Positions 4,379 to 6,139 of a stretch of DNA of 6,139 bases are shown one piece after another. Location: assembly GCA_014523495.1 (NCBI GenBank), contig JAATVM010000033.1, positions 1-6,139 of the forward strand, in the 5' to 3' direction. Each line of letters starts with the position of its first letter. Positions within the stretch are counted from its first letter, which is position 1. Origin of the DNA: Nitrososphaerales archaeon TH1920 (GTDB taxonomy: Archaea; Thermoproteota; Nitrososphaeria; Nitrososphaerales; Nitrososphaeraceae). Both the position numbers and the translations under genes were made by a program. Under the pieces are notes generated by a model. That model had not been told where the DNA came from, ran no database searches, and worked only from the letters and a program-made list of their open reading frames with translations.

Positions 4379-6010
4379 TTGATAGAAGATAGTAAAGAAA
4401 TATTGGAATCTGCCATAGAAACTGAAAAAAAAGAACCTACTTTTGATTTTAAGAAACCCTCTATCTGGTTCATAATCAAAACAATACTGAAACTAATCCC
4501 AGTCATTATATTTCTTAGAAAGGATAGAAGGGAATGGGTTAAAAAAGAAGGCAAGAATGTAAATGAGAAAAAGTTCAGAAAACATGCAGAAAGGGCATTA
4601 AAGACTTTCATCACCCTTGGACCGGCTTACATAAAGCTTGGTCAATGGTTATCTTCAAGAGCAGATCTTTTACCCCAGCCATATTTGGATGTACTAGAGA
4701 AACTTCAAGATGACGTTTTACCGGCACCATTTTCAAATGTCAGACCGATTCTTGAAAAAGAGCTTGGTATGCTTGATGATATTTTTGAATATTTTGACAC
4801 TTCGGCACTATCTGGTGCAAGTTTAGGTCAAGTATATCGTGCCAAACACAAAGATAGAGAGGTGGTAGTAAAAATAAGCAGGCCAAATATTGAAGAAACA
4901 ATAGGACAGAACATTTATATTTTAAAAAAACTGTTACCAATTGCCACCCGTTTTATTGATGAAAATCTGAGATTTTCAGCAGAAGGGATGCTCTCTCAAT
5001 TTATCGAAACAGTACATGAAGAAATGGATTACAGAATTGAAGCAAGAAATTTAATTGACATTAAAAATAATCTGAAAGAAGATACATCAGTCATTATCCC
5101 AAAAGTTTATCTTGATAGAACTTCTCGCCATGTAATTACATTAGAATACTTACCTGGAATAAAAGTAACAGACATCAGAACACTAGATCAACACAACATT
5201 GATAGGGCAAAACTAGTGTATCGAATACATAGGCTATTTTTTAAGATGTTACTACGTCACAGTATATTCCATGCTGATCCACATCCAGGTAATATATCAG
5301 TAACTAACAATGGTACAATAATACTCTATGATTTTGGAATGGTTGGAAGACTTGACGATGAAACAAGAAGAAGATTGGTCAGACTATATCTTGGTCTTGT
5401 AGATAAAGATCCGGTAAGAACTACTGATGTGTTAATAGAACTAGGAACACTTGAGGCTTCTGTTGACAGAAGATTGGTAGAAAAGGGTCTTGAACTAAGT
5501 ATTCAATCATTGCACGGTAAAAAGGTAGATAGGATGGAAGTAAAGGCCCTTCAAGATTTGGCAAATAAAACATTGAGCAGATTTCCTTTCCGGTTGCCTA
5601 AAAATCTGGCATTGTACATGCGAATGGCATCAATTCTTGAAGGTATTTATCATTATCATAAAGTAAGATTTCAATTTGTTCGTGTTTTGGTAAATCTGCT
5701 AGAGGAAGAAGGATTAATCAAGGACGCATATGTCGAAGAATTTAAGAGATACGTAAGCAGATTTGCAAAGGGTATAGAAGTTTCAGGCGAACTTGCACCC
5801 ATGATAAAGCAGTATTTGACCGATCAAAAAACAGCTGATGCACGTAAGAAAAATTCAAACGTCTTACCTATAAGTATTATATCATCTTCCATTTTTATTG
5901 GATCTACTTTAATCTTTCCTTATGAAAGGAATTTGTCTTATCTTGGATTTGGTTTGTCTGCTGCATTACTGTTTGGTACTTTGCTATATAATAAAATCAA
6001 TAAGATATGA
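4379..6010 (+). CDS. ABC1/AarF/UbiB-family atypical protein kinase-like membrane protein
   Basis: A complete 543-residue member of the UbiB (ADCK/COQ8) family, close to the usual bacterial length. Motifs in order: the family-specific K86-L-G-Q89 (KxGQ) within YIKLGQWLSSR; the loop SGASLGQVYRA (145-155), which replaces the kinase P-loop and is normally Ala-rich; VVVK with K165 as the ATP-site lysine; HEEMDYRIEARN (213-224); the catalytic loop FHADPHPGN (298-305) with D300 and N305; and the metal-binding D318-F-G. Two hydrophobic helices at about 497-514 and 519-537 anchor the C-terminus, and residues 29-46 are also hydrophobic. Relatives support ubiquinone synthesis or isoprenoid-lipid handling as ATPases. 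In an archaeon that would probably mean menaquinone or another prenyl lipid, which is inference. TTG 4379 is chosen from TATA spacing; no ATG lies in frame upstream of the conserved core that would fit better. A T8 tract follows the stop. Confidence 0.9.
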   Translation: MIEDSKEILESAIETEKKEPTFDFKKPSIWFIIKTILKLIPVIIFLRKDRREWVKKEGKNVNEKKFRKHAERALKTFITLGPAYIKLGQWLSSRADLLPQPYLDVLEKLQDDVLPAPFSNVRPILEKELGMLDDIFEYFDTSALSGASLGQVYRAKHKDREVVVKISRPNIEETIGQNIYILKKLLPIATRFIDENLRFSAEGMLSQFIETVHEEMDYRIEARNLIDIKNNLKEDTSVIIPKVYLDRTSRHVITLEYLPGIKVTDIRTLDQHNIDRAKLVYRIHRLFFKMLLRHSIFHADPHPGNISVTNNGTIILYDFGMVGRLDDETRRRLVRLYLGLVDKDPVRTTDVLIELGTLEASVDRRLVEKGLELSIQSLHGKKVDRMEVKALQDLANKTLSRFPFRLPKNLALYMRMASILEGIYHYHKVRFQFVRVLVNLLEEEGLIKDAYVEEFKRYVSRFAKGIEVSGELAPMIKQYLTDQKTADARKKNSNVLPISIISSSIFIGSTLIFPYERNLSYLGFGLSAALLFGTLLYNKINKI

Positions 6011-6019
6011 AATATGCGA

Positions 6020-6027
6020 TTTTTTTT
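6020..6027 (+). terminator. Oligo-T terminator after the UbiB-family gene
   Basis: An uninterrupted T8 run lies ten bases past the TGA stop. ATGCGA (6014-6019) and TCGCAT (6051-6056) form a 6-bp inverted repeat around it, but the 31-nt spacer makes a functional stem doubtful. The remaining DNA to 6139 shows no gene I can support. Confidence 0.6.
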
Positions 6028-6139
6028 ATTTGATAAAATAGAAAGTCATTTCGCATCCCTTTGATTTTTACCAATTAACGTTAGTTCAAATAGTGACGAG
6101 AAACACACATTTTGACGATGTTATTACATGTGAATTTGA

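Noticed and set aside
6014..6056. ATGCGA/TCGCAT inverted repeat as a terminator stem or attachment site
   Set aside because: Only six base pairs with a 31-nt spacer, which is unremarkable; the T8 tract alone explains termination.
6093..6139. GTG-initiated frame (and an ATG at 6118 in another frame) running off the right edge
   Set aside because: Fifteen or fewer codons are visible and there is no convincing TATA box, so a following gene cannot be claimed from this window.
1..6139. Mobile element, CRISPR array, defence or toxin-antitoxin system
   Set aside because: No transposase or integrase motif, no regularly spaced repeats and no matching terminal inverted repeats were seen; gene content is ordinary housekeeping and accessory metabolism.

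Overview
The window looks like chromosomal DNA from an AT-rich ammonia-oxidising archaeon (Thaumarchaeota/Nitrososphaeria). The low G+C points to a Nitrosocosmicus-type lineage rather than the GC-rich Nitrososphaera species, but this is inferred from gene content and base composition, not from a marker gene. The supporting signs are a complex I subunit of the archaeal 11-subunit type, a Sulfolobus-like Dps-like ferritin, a single-finger C2H2 mini-protein, and several archaeal TATA-like boxes lying about 25-30 nt upstream of start codons with no Shine-Dalgarno sequence.

Layout, left to right. Positions 1-492 hold the 3' end of nuoN, a proton-pumping membrane subunit of complex I, cut by the window edge. 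Convergent to it is a COG1926-type phosphoribosyltransferase (568-1251, minus). Divergent from that is a small C2H2 zinc-finger protein with a GTG start (1411-1614, plus). After a 240-nt non-coding stretch comes a predicted exported PQQ-type glucose/sorbosone dehydrogenase beta-propeller (1855-3156, plus, TTG start). It converges on a Dps-like ferritin (DPSL, 3244-3834, minus). A divergent control region (3835-3989) separates the ferritin from a 94-residue protein of unknown function (3990-4274, plus). The last gene is a complete ABC1/UbiB-family atypical kinase with two C-terminal membrane helices (4379-6010, plus, TTG start), followed by an oligo-T terminator. Positions 6028-6139 contain no gene that can be supported.

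The genes do not form an operon. Strand switches are frequent, and every complete gene can be given its own promoter candidate. A loose shared theme is membrane and redox physiology: a quinone-reducing complex, a quinoprotein dehydrogenase, a kinase-like protein of the quinone/isoprenoid-lipid family, and a peroxide/iron-detoxifying cage. That grouping is inference only. I see no mobile element, CRISPR array, tRNA, rRNA or defence system. The more unusual details are the start region of the dehydrogenase, its Cys-Met-Cys substitution, a GTGAGAAAA word found three times in spacers, a palindrome between the ferritin and the orphan gene, and the orphan protein itself.
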